From Aquabacterium sp. (lineage in GTDB: Bacteria > Pseudomonadota > Gammaproteobacteria > Burkholderiales > Burkholderiaceae_C): a stretch of DNA of 64,000 bases. The notes beneath the pieces are model-generated. The model did not search any database. It saw only the letters and a program-made list of their open reading frames with translations, and was not told the DNA's origin. Shown here one piece after another: positions 45,790 through 53,530 of this stretch (position 1 is its first letter; each line of letters opens with the position of its first letter). The stretch lies in the NCBI RefSeq assembly GCF_029946005.1, contig NZ_JAQSDR010000033.1, positions 1 through 64,000 of the forward strand, written 5' to 3'. A program made the translations under genes and the position numbers.

Positions 45790-47025
45790 ATGTCAGAACG
45801 TTCAGATCTCCTGGGCAAGCACATTGTGCTGGGCCTGACAGGCGGTATCGCCTGCTACAAATCGGCCGAATTGGTCCGCCTGCTGGTCAAGGCAGGTGCC
45901 ACCGTTCAAGTGGTCATGACCGAAGCGGCGCAGGCCTTCATCACCCCGGTGACGATGCAGGCGCTGTCCGGTCGGCCTGTGGCCACCAGCCAATGGGACG
46001 CGCGCGAGCCCAACAACATGGCGCACATCAACCTCAGCCGCGAGGCCGATGCCATCCTGGTGGCGCCCGCCAGTGCTGATTTCATGGCGCAACTGGTGCA
46101 GGGCCGCACGCATGAACTGCTCAGCTTGCTGTGCCTGGCACGCCCTCGTGAGCGTTGCCCTTTGCTGGTGGCCCCCGCCATGAACCGCGAGATGTGGTCG
46201 CACCCCGCCACGCAGCGCAACGCGCAAACGTTGCGAGACGACGGCACCATCCTGCTCGGCCCCGACAGTGGTGACCAAGCCTGCGGCGAGGTGGGTGACG
46301 GCCGCATGAACGAGCCCGCCGACCTGCTGGCCGACCTGATCGCCTTTTTCCAGCCTAAGATTCTGCAAGGGCAGCGGCTATTGATCACCGCCGGGCCCAC
46401 CTTCGAGTCGATCGATCCGGTGCGCGGCATCACCAACCACTCCAGCGGCAAGATGGGTTTTGCCCTGGCGCGCGCGGCGGTCGAAGCGGGTGCCCAGGTC
46501 ACCCTGATCGCTGGCCCGGTGCATTTGCCCACACCGCGCGGCGTGCGCCGCATCGACGTGATGTCGGCCTTGCAGATGCAGGACGCCGTGCTGCCGGTGG
46601 CCAGCGATCACGATGTGTTCATCGCCACAGCGGCGGTGGCCGACTGGCGCCCAGCTTCACTGAGCCAGCACAAAATCAAGAAGGAAGGCAAGAAAGTGGC
46701 ACCCACTTTCGAGCTGACCGAGAACCCCGACATCCTGGCCGCCGTGGCCGCCTTGCCCAACGCACCTTACTGTGTGGGTTTTGCCGCCGAAAGCGAAAAC
46801 CTGCTGGAGCACGCCCGGGCCAAGTTGCTGCGCAAGCGCATCCCTTTGATCATCGGCAACCTGGGCCCGGCCACCTTTGGCCACGACGACAATGCCCTGC
46901 TGGTGGTGGATGCCACCGGCCAGCGCCAGTTGCCCGAAGACGGCAGCAAAGCCGACAAGCTGGTGCTGGCGCGCGCACTCATGTTGGAGCTGGCGCGCAG
47001 GCTGAATCTTCTTTCCGTGAAGTGA
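45790..47025 (+). CDS. coaBC: bifunctional phosphopantothenoylcysteine decarboxylase / synthetase
   Basis: 411-residue fusion that makes 4'-phosphopantetheine for coenzyme A. The N-terminal CoaC flavoprotein domain (about 8-185) shows LGLTGGIACYKSAELVRLL, the catalytic His in NNMAHINLSREAD, PAMNREMW and the Cys in GDQACGEVGDGRM. The C-terminal CoaB domain (about 195-400) shows ITAGPTFESIDPVRGITNHS and the Lys-containing KKEGKK, which binds phosphopantothenate. dut follows after 17 bases, a conserved pairing seen in many bacteria. Confidence 0.96.
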   Translation: MSERSDLLGKHIVLGLTGGIACYKSAELVRLLVKAGATVQVVMTEAAQAFITPVTMQALSGRPVATSQWDAREPNNMAHINLSREADAILVAPASADFMAQLVQGRTHELLSLLCLARPRERCPLLVAPAMNREMWSHPATQRNAQTLRDDGTILLGPDSGDQACGEVGDGRMNEPADLLADLIAFFQPKILQGQRLLITAGPTFESIDPVRGITNHSSGKMGFALARAAVEAGAQVTLIAGPVHLPTPRGVRRIDVMSALQMQDAVLPVASDHDVFIATAAVADWRPASLSQHKIKKEGKKVAPTFELTENPDILAAVAALPNAPYCVGFAAESENLLEHARAKLLRKRIPLIIGNLGPATFGHDDNALLVVDATGQRQLPEDGSKADKLVLARALMLELARRLNLLSVK

Positions 47026-47042
47026 ACTGAGTTGAGATTTCG

Positions 47043-47492
47043 ATGACGACCGTTGACATCAAAGTGCTGGATGCCCGCATGGCCGACTACCTGCCATCGT
47101 ATGCCACGCCCGGCAGCGCGGGGCTGGACTTGCGCGCCTGCCTTGAACAGGCCGTGGTGCTGGAGCCTGGGCAGGCTCAACTGATCCCCACGGGCTTGTC
47201 GATGCACCTGGGCGACCCCGGCCTGGCGGCGATGATCCTGCCGCGCTCCGGGCTGGGCCACAAGCACGGCATCGTGCTGGGCAACTTGGTCGGGCTGATC
47301 GACTCCGACTACCAGGGCCCGCTCATGGTCAGCTGCTGGAACCGTGGCAACGCGCCTTTCACCATCGAGCCCATGGAGCGCATTGCGCAAATGGTCATCG
47401 TGCCGGTTGTGCAGGCCAGCTTTCGGCGCGTTGAGTCGTTTGAAGCCACGGCGCGAGGCGAGGGCGGCTTCGGCTCAACAGGTCGAGGGTGA
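47043..47492 (+). CDS. dut: dUTP diphosphatase
   Basis: 149-residue trimeric dUTPase that keeps uracil out of DNA and supplies dUMP. All five motifs are present: [40 protein letters not shown] and the C-terminal arm [11 protein letters not shown]. Co-transcribed with coaBC as in many proteobacteria. It ends just before a perfect hairpin that overlaps the convergent slyD stop. Confidence 0.97.
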   Translation: MTTVDIKVLDARMADYLPSYATPGSAGLDLRACLEQAVVLEPGQAQLIPTGLSMHLGDPGLAAMILPRSGLGHKHGIVLGNLVGLIDSDYQGPLMVSCWNRGNAPFTIEPMERIAQMVIVPVVQASFRRVESFEATARGEGGFGSTGRG

Positions 47493-47499
47493 GGCAGCA

Positions 47500-47520
47500 G
47501 GCTCAGTGCAACACTGAGCC
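47500..47520. terminator. perfect 9-bp hairpin between convergent dut and slyD
   Basis: GGCTCAGTG-CAA-CACTGAGCC is a perfect nine-pair stem with a three-base loop, starting eight bases after dut and covering the slyD stop codon. No T-run follows, so it may act as a weak bidirectional terminator or an RNA 3' end. Confidence 0.5.
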
Positions 47521-48027
47521 CGGCGGCGCCTGACTGGGTGCCAGCGTGAACACCGATTCGGCCACCGAGCCTTGCTCAATCTCTTCCAGCGTGGCCGTGC
47601 GCACACCTTCCACCTTCATGGACAAGCGCAGCGCCACACCCGCCAAGGGATGGTTGCCGTCCAGCACCACGTGGGTGTCGTACACCTCGGTCACGGTGTA
47701 GAGCACGTCCAGCGGCAGGTCGGGGGTGGTCGAGCCCTCAGGGGGGCCTTCGAACTGCATGCCCACGTCCACTTCGGCTGGAAAAACGTCGCGGGTTTCA
47801 AAGAAAACCAGTTCGGCCTTGTAGTCGCCAAAAGCCTCTTCAGGCTCCAGGTTCAGGTCGGCCGCGAAGCCTGGGACTTGCCCGAGCAGGACTTCTTCGA
47901 CCTTGGCCAGCAGGTCATCGCCACCGACGAAGAACTCCATGGGTTCGGGCAGTTCATCGATCAGTTGGCCTTGCGCATCTTCGAGTCGCCAGACCAGGCT
48001 GACGACGCAGGGGGAGGAAATCATCAT
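47503..48027 (-). CDS. FKBP-type peptidyl-prolyl isomerase, SlyD-like
   Basis: 174-residue cytosolic chaperone/isomerase with an FKBP domain interrupted by an insert-in-flap domain. Segments are LVWRLEDAQGQLIDELPEPM followed by EFFVGGDDLL, VEEVLLGQVPG, and in the insert YKAELVFFETRDVFP. The second half contains LDGNHPLAGVALRLSMKVEG, the conserved NHPLAGxxL motif of SlyD. It lacks the His-rich metal tail of E. coli SlyD. ATGs at 48027 and 48024 are both possible. It is divergent from the cupin hydroxylase gene, with 50 bases between. Confidence 0.88.
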   Translation of the reverse strand: MMISSPCVVSLVWRLEDAQGQLIDELPEPMEFFVGGDDLLAKVEEVLLGQVPGFAADLNLEPEEAFGDYKAELVFFETRDVFPAEVDVGMQFEGPPEGSTTPDLPLDVLYTVTEVYDTHVVLDGNHPLAGVALRLSMKVEGVRTATLEEIEQGSVAESVFTLAPSQAPPGSVLH

Positions 48028-48077
48028 CCCTCAATCATCTCATGGCCCACATTCCAGCTGGGGCGAGTGGTCGCACA

Positions 48078-49244
48078 ATGGCGACCATGACATTGACCAC
48101 CAACGATTTGAACCACGCGCCTCTGGACGCGCCATCGACCTTGCTGGGCGGCTTGTCGCCCCAGCAATTCATGCGCCGCCATTGGCAGAAAAAACCCCTG
48201 CTGATCCGCCAGGCCATCCCCGGCGTCAAGCCCCCGGTGGACCGCTCCGCCTTGTTCACTTTGGCGGGCCAGGACGAGGTCGAATCCCGCCTGATCGTGC
48301 AAGACCTGGCCAGCAACGACTGGCGCTTGCGCCAAGGCCCGATCCCGCGGCGCGCCTTGCCCAAGCTCGACCAAGCAGGCTGGACCTTGTTGGTGCAGGG
48401 CCTGGACCTGCACGTGCCTGCCGCCCATGCGCTGCTGCGACTGTTTGGCTTCGTGCCCCAGGCGCGTGTGGACGATCTGATGATTTCGTATGCCAGCGAT
48501 GGCGGCGGTGTGGGGCCGCATTACGACTCCTACGACGTGTTTTTGCTGCAGGTTCACGGACGCCGCCGCTGGCGCGTGGGGCCGCTCAAAGACGCCACTC
48601 TGCGGCCTGACATGCCGCTGAAGGTGCTGGCCAACTTCGAGCCCCAGGAGGAATGGTTGCTTGAGCCAGGCGACATGCTCTACCTGCCGCCCATGTGGGG
48701 TCACGACGGCGTGGCCGAGGGTGAGTGCATGACTTGTTCGATCGGCTTTCGCGCGCCCGAGGCCACCGAGATCACCCGGGAGGTGATGGGGCGCTGTGCC
48801 CAGGCCCTGGAGCCTGCCCTCAAACCCCGCCTTTACAAAGATCCGCACCAAGCCGCGACCGATGAGCCAGGACGCATTCCGGCCGACCTGCAGCAGTTCG
48901 CGCTTGATGCGGTGCAGCGCTTCCTGAATGATCCACAACAGATCCAGGCCGCCTTGGGCGAGTCCTTGACGGAGCTCAAGCCCCGCGTGTGGTTCGAGCC
49001 CGGTGAGCCTCTGCCCGATGGTGTGGGCGTGGTACTGGATGCCAAAACCCGCATGGCCTATGACGACAAACGCATCTTTGCCAACGGCGAGTCCTGGTTG
49101 GCGGCCGGTGCCGACGCGCGCTTGATGCGGGCCTTGGCCGACCGACGTCAACTCAGTGCAGCTACCGTGGGCAAGGCCAGCGCCGATGCCCGAGAATTGC
49201 TGGACCAGTGGTCGGAAGATGGCTGGCTTCACCCCCGCGTGTAG
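48078..49244 (+). CDS. JmjC-type cupin oxygenase, ribosomal protein uL16 hydroxylase (RoxA/YcfD)-like
   Basis: 388-residue Fe(II)/2-oxoglutarate oxygenase. The N-terminus has LLGGLSPQQFMRRHWQKKPL, and the JmjC iron site is His-x-Asp in VGPHYDSYDVFLLQVHGRRR with a second His in LPPMWGHDGVAEGECMT. The C-terminal part (about 230-388) is a winged-helix-like dimerisation region. This matches the YcfD family, which hydroxylates an Arg of ribosomal protein L16 in E. coli. The target here is an inference. ATG at 48078 has GAGTGG upstream; 48087 is an alternative. A small unassigned gene follows after 29 bases. Confidence 0.9.
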   Translation: MATMTLTTNDLNHAPLDAPSTLLGGLSPQQFMRRHWQKKPLLIRQAIPGVKPPVDRSALFTLAGQDEVESRLIVQDLASNDWRLRQGPIPRRALPKLDQAGWTLLVQGLDLHVPAAHALLRLFGFVPQARVDDLMISYASDGGGVGPHYDSYDVFLLQVHGRRRWRVGPLKDATLRPDMPLKVLANFEPQEEWLLEPGDMLYLPPMWGHDGVAEGECMTCSIGFRAPEATEITREVMGRCAQALEPALKPRLYKDPHQAATDEPGRIPADLQQFALDAVQRFLNDPQQIQAALGESLTELKPRVWFEPGEPLPDGVGVVLDAKTRMAYDDKRIFANGESWLAAGADARLMRALADRRQLSAATVGKASADARELLDQWSEDGWLHPRV

Positions 49245-49273
49245 AAACGTTTGTTGGCTGATGGAGGCTTGCC

Positions 49274-49801
49274 ATGGACCCCCTTGAAATGACGGCGCCG
49301 CCGGGCGATCACAGCGAATCTGCCTTGGGCCGAATCGATGGTTGGCCGGACTTCATTGACCGTGTGCGTGCCGCGATGGCCATGGCGGCGGCCCACCCGG
49401 TGCCTTTGTATTTCTGCGATGGTGATTTCAGCCGGTGGCCGTTGGGTGAGCGCAGCGTCATGGAGGCCTTTCAGCAGTGGGGGCTGAATAGCCGCACAAC
49501 CCATTGCACGCTGGTGGCGGCCACGCTGGATGAGTTGCCCCGTCGGCATCCGCGCTGGGTGGCTTGGCGCGGTACTTGGGCACACCGCGTGAAATGCTAT
49601 CTGGCAGATCCTGACCAAGCGCCGTCCTTGATGCCCACCTTGGTGCTTGAAAAACAGCTGGGCCTGCGCCTGCTCGATCCCATTTCTGGGCGAGGCCTGT
49701 GGTCTCGCAGGCCCTCCGACCTCAGCGAATGGCGTCAAGAAGCTGATGTTATTTTGCAACGTTGCAGCGAGGCCTTGCCTCCGACAACTTTGGGCCTATA
49801 G
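49274..49801 (+). CDS. hypothetical protein, soluble
   Basis: 175-residue protein with no signal peptide or membrane segment and no family I recognise. It is rich in Trp (WPDFIDRVRA, RHPRWVAWRGTWAHRV) and ends with a likely helical part (LSEWRQEADVILQRCSEAL). ATG at 49274 with GGAGGC upstream is a good start. It lies 29 bases after the hydroxylase gene and is probably co-transcribed with it. Real coding is supported by normal codon use and the ribosome binding site. Confidence 0.7.
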   Translation: MDPLEMTAPPGDHSESALGRIDGWPDFIDRVRAAMAMAAAHPVPLYFCDGDFSRWPLGERSVMEAFQQWGLNSRTTHCTLVAATLDELPRRHPRWVAWRGTWAHRVKCYLADPDQAPSLMPTLVLEKQLGLRLLDPISGRGLWSRRPSDLSEWRQEADVILQRCSEALPPTTLGL

Positions 49802-49820
49802 GGAATTGCCCGAAGCATCG

Positions 49821-49961
49821 TATAATTGCAGTCTGAATGAGTGGCAATTTAACGATTGCTGCACATCCAAAGTCACCGTCTCACATTTTTTTGGGGCTGT
49901 GAGCTTTGCACATAGTTCCATAGAACCCCGTTTTTTGACTATTCCTTTTGAGGACACAAGC
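49821..49961 (+). promoter_or_regulatory. promoter and long structured leader of the small lipoprotein gene
   Basis: TATAAT (49821-49826) is a perfect -10 box, giving a leader of roughly 130 bases. CTCACA (49880-49885) and TGTGAG (49898-49903) form a six-pair stem with a T-rich loop in the leader. The region is AT-rich. No good -35 is seen, so activator dependence is possible. Confidence 0.5.
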
Positions 49962-50204
49962 ATGAAAAAGTCGCTCCTGCTGGCTTCGTTGATCGCTGCC
50001 ATGGCCCTGGCCGCTTGCGGTAAGAAAGCTGAAGAAACCGCTGTTGCTGAAGCCGCTTCGGCTGCTTCGGAAGCCGCTTCCGCCGCTTCGGCTGTTGCTG
50101 AAGTCGCTTCGGAAGCTGCCGCTTCTGTGGCTGCTTCCGCTTCGGAAGCCGCTTCGGCCGTCATGGAAGCAGCTTCGGCCGCTACTGACGCTGCCTCGAA
50201 GTAA
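49962..50204 (+). CDS. small Ala-rich repeat lipoprotein
   Basis: 80-residue protein with a lipoprotein signal (MKKSLLLASLIAAMALAACG, lipobox LAAC with Cys at 19). The mature 62 residues are nearly all Ala, Ser, Glu and Val in SEAASAA-type repeats (AASAASEAASAASAVAEVAS). A continuous amphipathic helix or coiled coil is likely, as in the small Lpp-like lipoproteins, although no C-terminal Lys for peptidoglycan linkage is obvious (it ends ...DAASK, with a terminal Lys). AGGA precedes the ATG at good distance. It has its own promoter, long leader and a strong terminator, implying high expression. Confidence 0.85.
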   Translation: MKKSLLLASLIAAMALAACGKKAEETAVAEAASAASEAASAASAVAEVASEAAASVAASASEAASAVMEAASAATDAASK

Positions 50205-50220
50205 TCTGTCCTCGCAGATT

Positions 50221-50249
50221 AAAAAGCCGCTCTTCGGAGCGGCTTTTTT
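50221..50249 (+). terminator. rho-independent terminator of the lipoprotein gene
   Basis: AAAAGCCGCTC-TTCG-GAGCGGCTTTT forms an eleven-pair stem ending in a T-run, 17 bases after the stop. Confidence 0.94.
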
Positions 50250-50274
50250 GCATCTGGCTGAGGCGTGAGCACAG

Positions 50275-50313
50275 AAAAAAGCCCTGGCTGGTTGATACCA
50301 GCACAGGGCTTTT
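50275..50313 (-). terminator. rho-independent terminator of dapA-bamC
   Basis: AAAAGCCCTG (50277-50286) pairs with CAGGGCTTTT (50304-50313), with an inner stem GCTGG/CCAGC, and the minus-strand transcript ends in a T-run. It lies about 40 bases after bamC and back-to-back with the lipoprotein terminator. Confidence 0.9.
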
Positions 50314-50353
50314 GGCCTTTGAGGCGCGGGCCATCTCGCGTGGCCGTCTCCGG

Positions 50354-51517
50354 TCAGCTGAGTTCGTCCAGCAACTGCTTGGTGATACGGCGACCAGTGT
50401 CCGATGTCTCGGCTTCGCCCTTGGTGTTCAGCACCTTGATGGCGCTGTTGATGCCCTTGGCGGAGACCTGCACGCGGTAACGCTTCAAGCCATCGGCGCT
50501 GCCATCCGATGAGCCGAACAGACGCGAGAGGAAGCCAGGTTTGCTGGCATTGGGGTCATTGCTTGGGGCCAGGCGGATCTCGTAGGTGCCTTGGCTGCGG
50601 TCGCGGTCTTCAATCGTGAAGCCGCCACGGTCCAGGGCCAGGCCCACGCGGCGCCACACGGTGTCGAAATCGTCATCGGCGGCCAGCGAAACGCCATCGG
50701 CTTCCAGCCTGACACGCGCGGGGGCTGCGGGAGCCGCCGTGCCAGCCGCCACATTGGCCTTGGCCGCAGCAGCCGTGTCCTTGGGGGAACCCAATTTGAG
50801 CATCAGGCGCGACAGCATTTCTGCTTCCAGGCTCGTGTCGGCCGGACGGGCCACCCATTTGGTCTGGTCCTTGCGCGAGTCTTCGTAGACTTCTTGCGTG
50901 CCGCGGTGGGTGATGTAGATCTCGCTGCCTTGTGCCGTGCGTTCGATGCGCGTGCGGAATTGATCGCGCTCGCCAGTGTCGTACAGGCTGTCCAGGATGC
51001 CGCCCAACAGTTTGCGCACGCCGCTTTGGGGAAGTTTGGCGCGGTTTTCCGACCAATTGGTTTCCATGAGGCCGGTGCTGGCTTGTTCAACCGGCAATTC
51101 AAAGCCTGACTCAAGCCAGAACGACTTGACTTGTTCCCAGACCTTTTCAGGGGGCAAGGCCACGCTCAACCAGCGGTTCTGGCCACTGCGCTCCAGCTTG
51201 ACCAGACCGGACTGCGGCATGGCGACGGTGGTGCCTGCATCAACGCCAGACGCGCGATCAGGGATGGCCATGCTGGTGGCCGACACAGTGGAAGGCTGGG
51301 TTTGCTGGCCATAGCGAGACTGCCCGGACAACTGCGTCAGGTCAGGTGGAACGTCCAGGTTCACGGTTTTGGCACCGCTGCTGCGGTAATCCACCTTGTC
51401 GCCGGCCAGCACGTTGCTGACGGATGAGCACCCGGTGGTGCTCAGTGCGCCGATCAGCGCCAGGCTGAGAGCGGTCAGGCGGAGAGGGCTTTGTGTCTTC
51501 AACATGGGCAAGGGCAT
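50354..51517 (-). CDS. bamC: outer membrane protein assembly factor BamC
   Basis: 387-residue lipoprotein of the BAM complex in the outer membrane. Lipobox is LSTTGCSS, with a long hydrophobic signal (LTALSLALIGALSTTGC). Two helix-grip domains match NlpB/DUF: first around FWLESGFELPVEQASTGLME, second around VWRRVGLALDRGGFTIEDRD. The Ala-rich linker (about 250-275) separates them. ATG 51505 (MLKTQSPL) is an alternative start; neither has a strong ribosome binding site. It follows dapA by 55 bases, the same order as in E. coli. Confidence 0.9.
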   Translation of the reverse strand: MPLPMLKTQSPLRLTALSLALIGALSTTGCSSVSNVLAGDKVDYRSSGAKTVNLDVPPDLTQLSGQSRYGQQTQPSTVSATSMAIPDRASGVDAGTTVAMPQSGLVKLERSGQNRWLSVALPPEKVWEQVKSFWLESGFELPVEQASTGLMETNWSENRAKLPQSGVRKLLGGILDSLYDTGERDQFRTRIERTAQGSEIYITHRGTQEVYEDSRKDQTKWVARPADTSLEAEMLSRLMLKLGSPKDTAAAAKANVAAGTAAPAAPARVRLEADGVSLAADDDFDTVWRRVGLALDRGGFTIEDRDRSQGTYEIRLAPSNDPNASKPGFLSRLFGSSDGSADGLKRYRVQVSAKGINSAIKVLNTKGEAETSDTGRRITKQLLDELS

Positions 51518-51572
51518 CCGGGGTCAAGTCAATCGGCGCATGAATTGCGCACAGGGCGTGATCCTACAGGGA

Positions 51573-52454
51573 TCACAACAGGCCGCATTCGCGCAGCGCG
51601 GATTCAACGATGGTCTGGCTGGACTCGGTCAGCGGGGTCAATGGCAGACGCAGTGCACCACCGGCCTTGCCCATGCGGGCCAGGGCCCACTTGACGGGGA
51701 TGGGGTTGGGTTCGACGAACAGGTGCTTGTGCAGTGGCAGCAAGCCCATGTGCAATTCGACGGCATGCTTGGCATTGCCCGCCATGGCGGCTTTGCACAG
51801 CTCGGCCATGCCGCGCGGGGCCACGTTGGCCGTCACGCTGATGTTGCCGTGTCCGCCCAGCAGCATCAGCGCCACGGCGGTGGGGTCGTCACCCGAATAG
51901 ATGCTGAAGCCCTTGGGGGCGTGCTTGATCAGCCAGGCGGCGCGTTCAATGTTGCCTGTGGCTTCCTTCAGCCCGATGACGCCAGGCAAGGTGGCCAGGC
52001 GCAGGGCGGTTTCGGGCAGCATGTCGGCCACGGTGCGGCCAGGCACGTTGTACAGCACCACGGGGATGTCCACCGCTTCAACGATGGCCTTGAAGTGCTG
52101 GTAAATGCCTTCTTGGGTGGGCTTGTTGTAGTAGGGCACGACCTGCAGGGTGCAGTCAGCCCCGACCCTTTTGGCGTATTCGCTCAACTCGATCGCTTCG
52201 CGCGTGGAGTTCGCGCCGCAACCGGCCATGATGGGCACACGGCCAGCGGACTGCTCCACCGCCACGCGGATGATTTCGCGGTGCTCTTCAACCGACACGG
52301 TGGGCGATTCGCCGGTGGTGCCGACCACGCCGATGCAGTTGGTGCCTTCGGCGATGTGCCAGTCGATCAGCTTGCGCAGACTGTCGTAGTCAACGCTGCC
52401 GTCGTCGTGCAGAGGGGTGATGAGGGCGACGATACTGCCAAAAATGGATTTCAT
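51573..52454 (-). CDS. dapA: 4-hydroxy-tetrahydrodipicolinate synthase
   Basis: 293-residue TIM-barrel lyase that makes the first committed intermediate of lysine and diaminopimelate synthesis from pyruvate and aspartate semialdehyde. The Schiff-base Lys is in [13 protein letters not shown], the Tyr in [12 protein letters not shown] and the signature Thr-Thr in [14 protein letters not shown]. Length is normal. First gene of dapA-bamC; the terminator after bamC closes the operon. Confidence 0.97.
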   Translation of the reverse strand: MKSIFGSIVALITPLHDDGSVDYDSLRKLIDWHIAEGTNCIGVVGTTGESPTVSVEEHREIIRVAVEQSAGRVPIMAGCGANSTREAIELSEYAKRVGADCTLQVVPYYNKPTQEGIYQHFKAIVEAVDIPVVLYNVPGRTVADMLPETALRLATLPGVIGLKEATGNIERAAWLIKHAPKGFSIYSGDDPTAVALMLLGGHGNISVTANVAPRGMAELCKAAMAGNAKHAVELHMGLLPLHKHLFVEPNPIPVKWALARMGKAGGALRLPLTPLTESSQTIVESALRECGLL

Positions 52455-52561
52455 GCTGGTTCCTTCAATCGCGGGATTTTACCCAGCGCGACGGGGTCGT
52501 GTGTAAAGGGGCGTGCGGGGTATGCCCGGGGGCTCTGTGGTGGAGCGCCTGAGCAAGCGCA

Positions 52562-53386
52562 TCAATGGGGGTTGTGAACGTCCTGGTTGAGCGCGGCCAG
52601 GGCGAGTTTGTCGACGAGCCCCGGCGCGATCAGCTTTAACCAACGCGCCAGTTTGCCTTTGGCTGACATGACGACTTCACGCTGGCGTTTTTCAGCGCCC
52701 ACGCGGATCAGGCGGGCGCATTCTTCGATGGACATGGCGCCGCGTTCATCCAAGCCACTTTTGCCGGCCACCTCGCCCTTGGCGTTGAGGCCGCGGTAGC
52801 GGATTTCGGTGGCGACCACGCCGGGATAGGTGAGCGTGACCGAGACACCGTGCGGCAGCATTTCAATGCGCAACGCCTCGAAAAATCCCGTCATGGCGAA
52901 TTTGGTGGCGCTGTAGGCGGTGCGACCGGGTATGCCAACCAGGCCCGCCAGGCTGGACACCACGACGATGCGGCCCCGGCTGGCTTTCAGGTGCGGCAGG
53001 GCAGCGTGGGCGCACCAGGCGCTGCCCCACAGGTTGATGCGCATGAGTTGTTCGTACCAGGCCATGTCGGCCACGTCTTCCAGCAGGGCGTGCGCCGACA
53101 TGCCGGCGTTGTTGACCAGGGTGTCGATGCGGCCGAAGCGGGCCACCGTGTCGGCGATCAGCCCTCGGCAGGCGTCTTCCTGGCCCACATCGGTGGGCCG
53201 CACCAGCACTTGCGCGCCAGCCTGGCGGCATTGCTCGGCCACTTGTTCCAGTTTGTCGGCGCTGCGGGCTGCCAGCACCAGGGCCAGCTTGGCGCCGTCT
53301 TGCCGGGCCATTTGCCGGGCCAGTTCGGCGCCAATGCCATCAGAGGCCCCGGTGATGATCGCGACTTGTCTCAAAAGCAACTCCAC
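52562..53386 (-). CDS. short-chain dehydrogenase/reductase
   Basis: 274-residue NAD(P)-dependent SDR. Cofactor motif is IITGASDGIGAELARQM, then NNAGMS, and the catalytic Ser with Tyr-x-x-x-Lys in VVSSLAGLVGIPGRTAYSAT followed by KFAMTGF. Substrate unknown. The start is a GTG at 53386, and its first codons overlap the stop of the micropeptide gene by 16 bases. A few bacterial homologues begin nearer RQVAIITG, so the exact start is uncertain. Third gene of the MFS-micropeptide-SDR operon. Confidence 0.9.
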   Translation of the reverse strand: MELLLRQVAIITGASDGIGAELARQMARQDGAKLALVLAARSADKLEQVAEQCRQAGAQVLVRPTDVGQEDACRGLIADTVARFGRIDTLVNNAGMSAHALLEDVADMAWYEQLMRINLWGSAWCAHAALPHLKASRGRIVVVSSLAGLVGIPGRTAYSATKFAMTGFFEALRIEMLPHGVSVTLTYPGVVATEIRYRGLNAKGEVAGKSGLDERGAMSIEECARLIRVGAEKRQREVVMSAKGKLARWLKLIAPGLVDKLALAALNQDVHNPH

Positions 53387-53517
53387 AGACGCGAGGCCAG
53401 GTCAAAGACCAAGTGGCTTCGGAAATACATGAGGAAGACCAGCATGAGCAAAGCGACTGCGCCCAGGTAGGCCAGCCAGCGCCATGGTCGCCTTGATGGC
53501 ATGAGTGGCATGTTCAT
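53371..53517 (-). CDS. 48-residue single-pass membrane micropeptide
   Basis: Short frame on the minus strand from the ATG at 53517 to the TGA at 53371. It encodes a basic N-terminus (MNMPLMPSRRPWRW), one hydrophobic segment (LAYLGAVALLMLVFLMYF, about residues 15-32) and a short tail with a Cys near the end (SRLWSCF). It fits exactly between the MFS gene (13 bases upstream) and the SDR gene (overlap of 16 bases), so it is likely translated in the same operon. The positive-inside charge pattern suggests the N-terminus faces the cytoplasm. No ribosome binding site of high quality is visible. Family unknown. Confidence 0.55.
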   Translation of the reverse strand: MNMPLMPSRRPWRWLAYLGAVALLMLVFLMYFRSHLVFDLASRLWSCF

Positions 53518-53530
53518 CTTGCTTCAGGGA

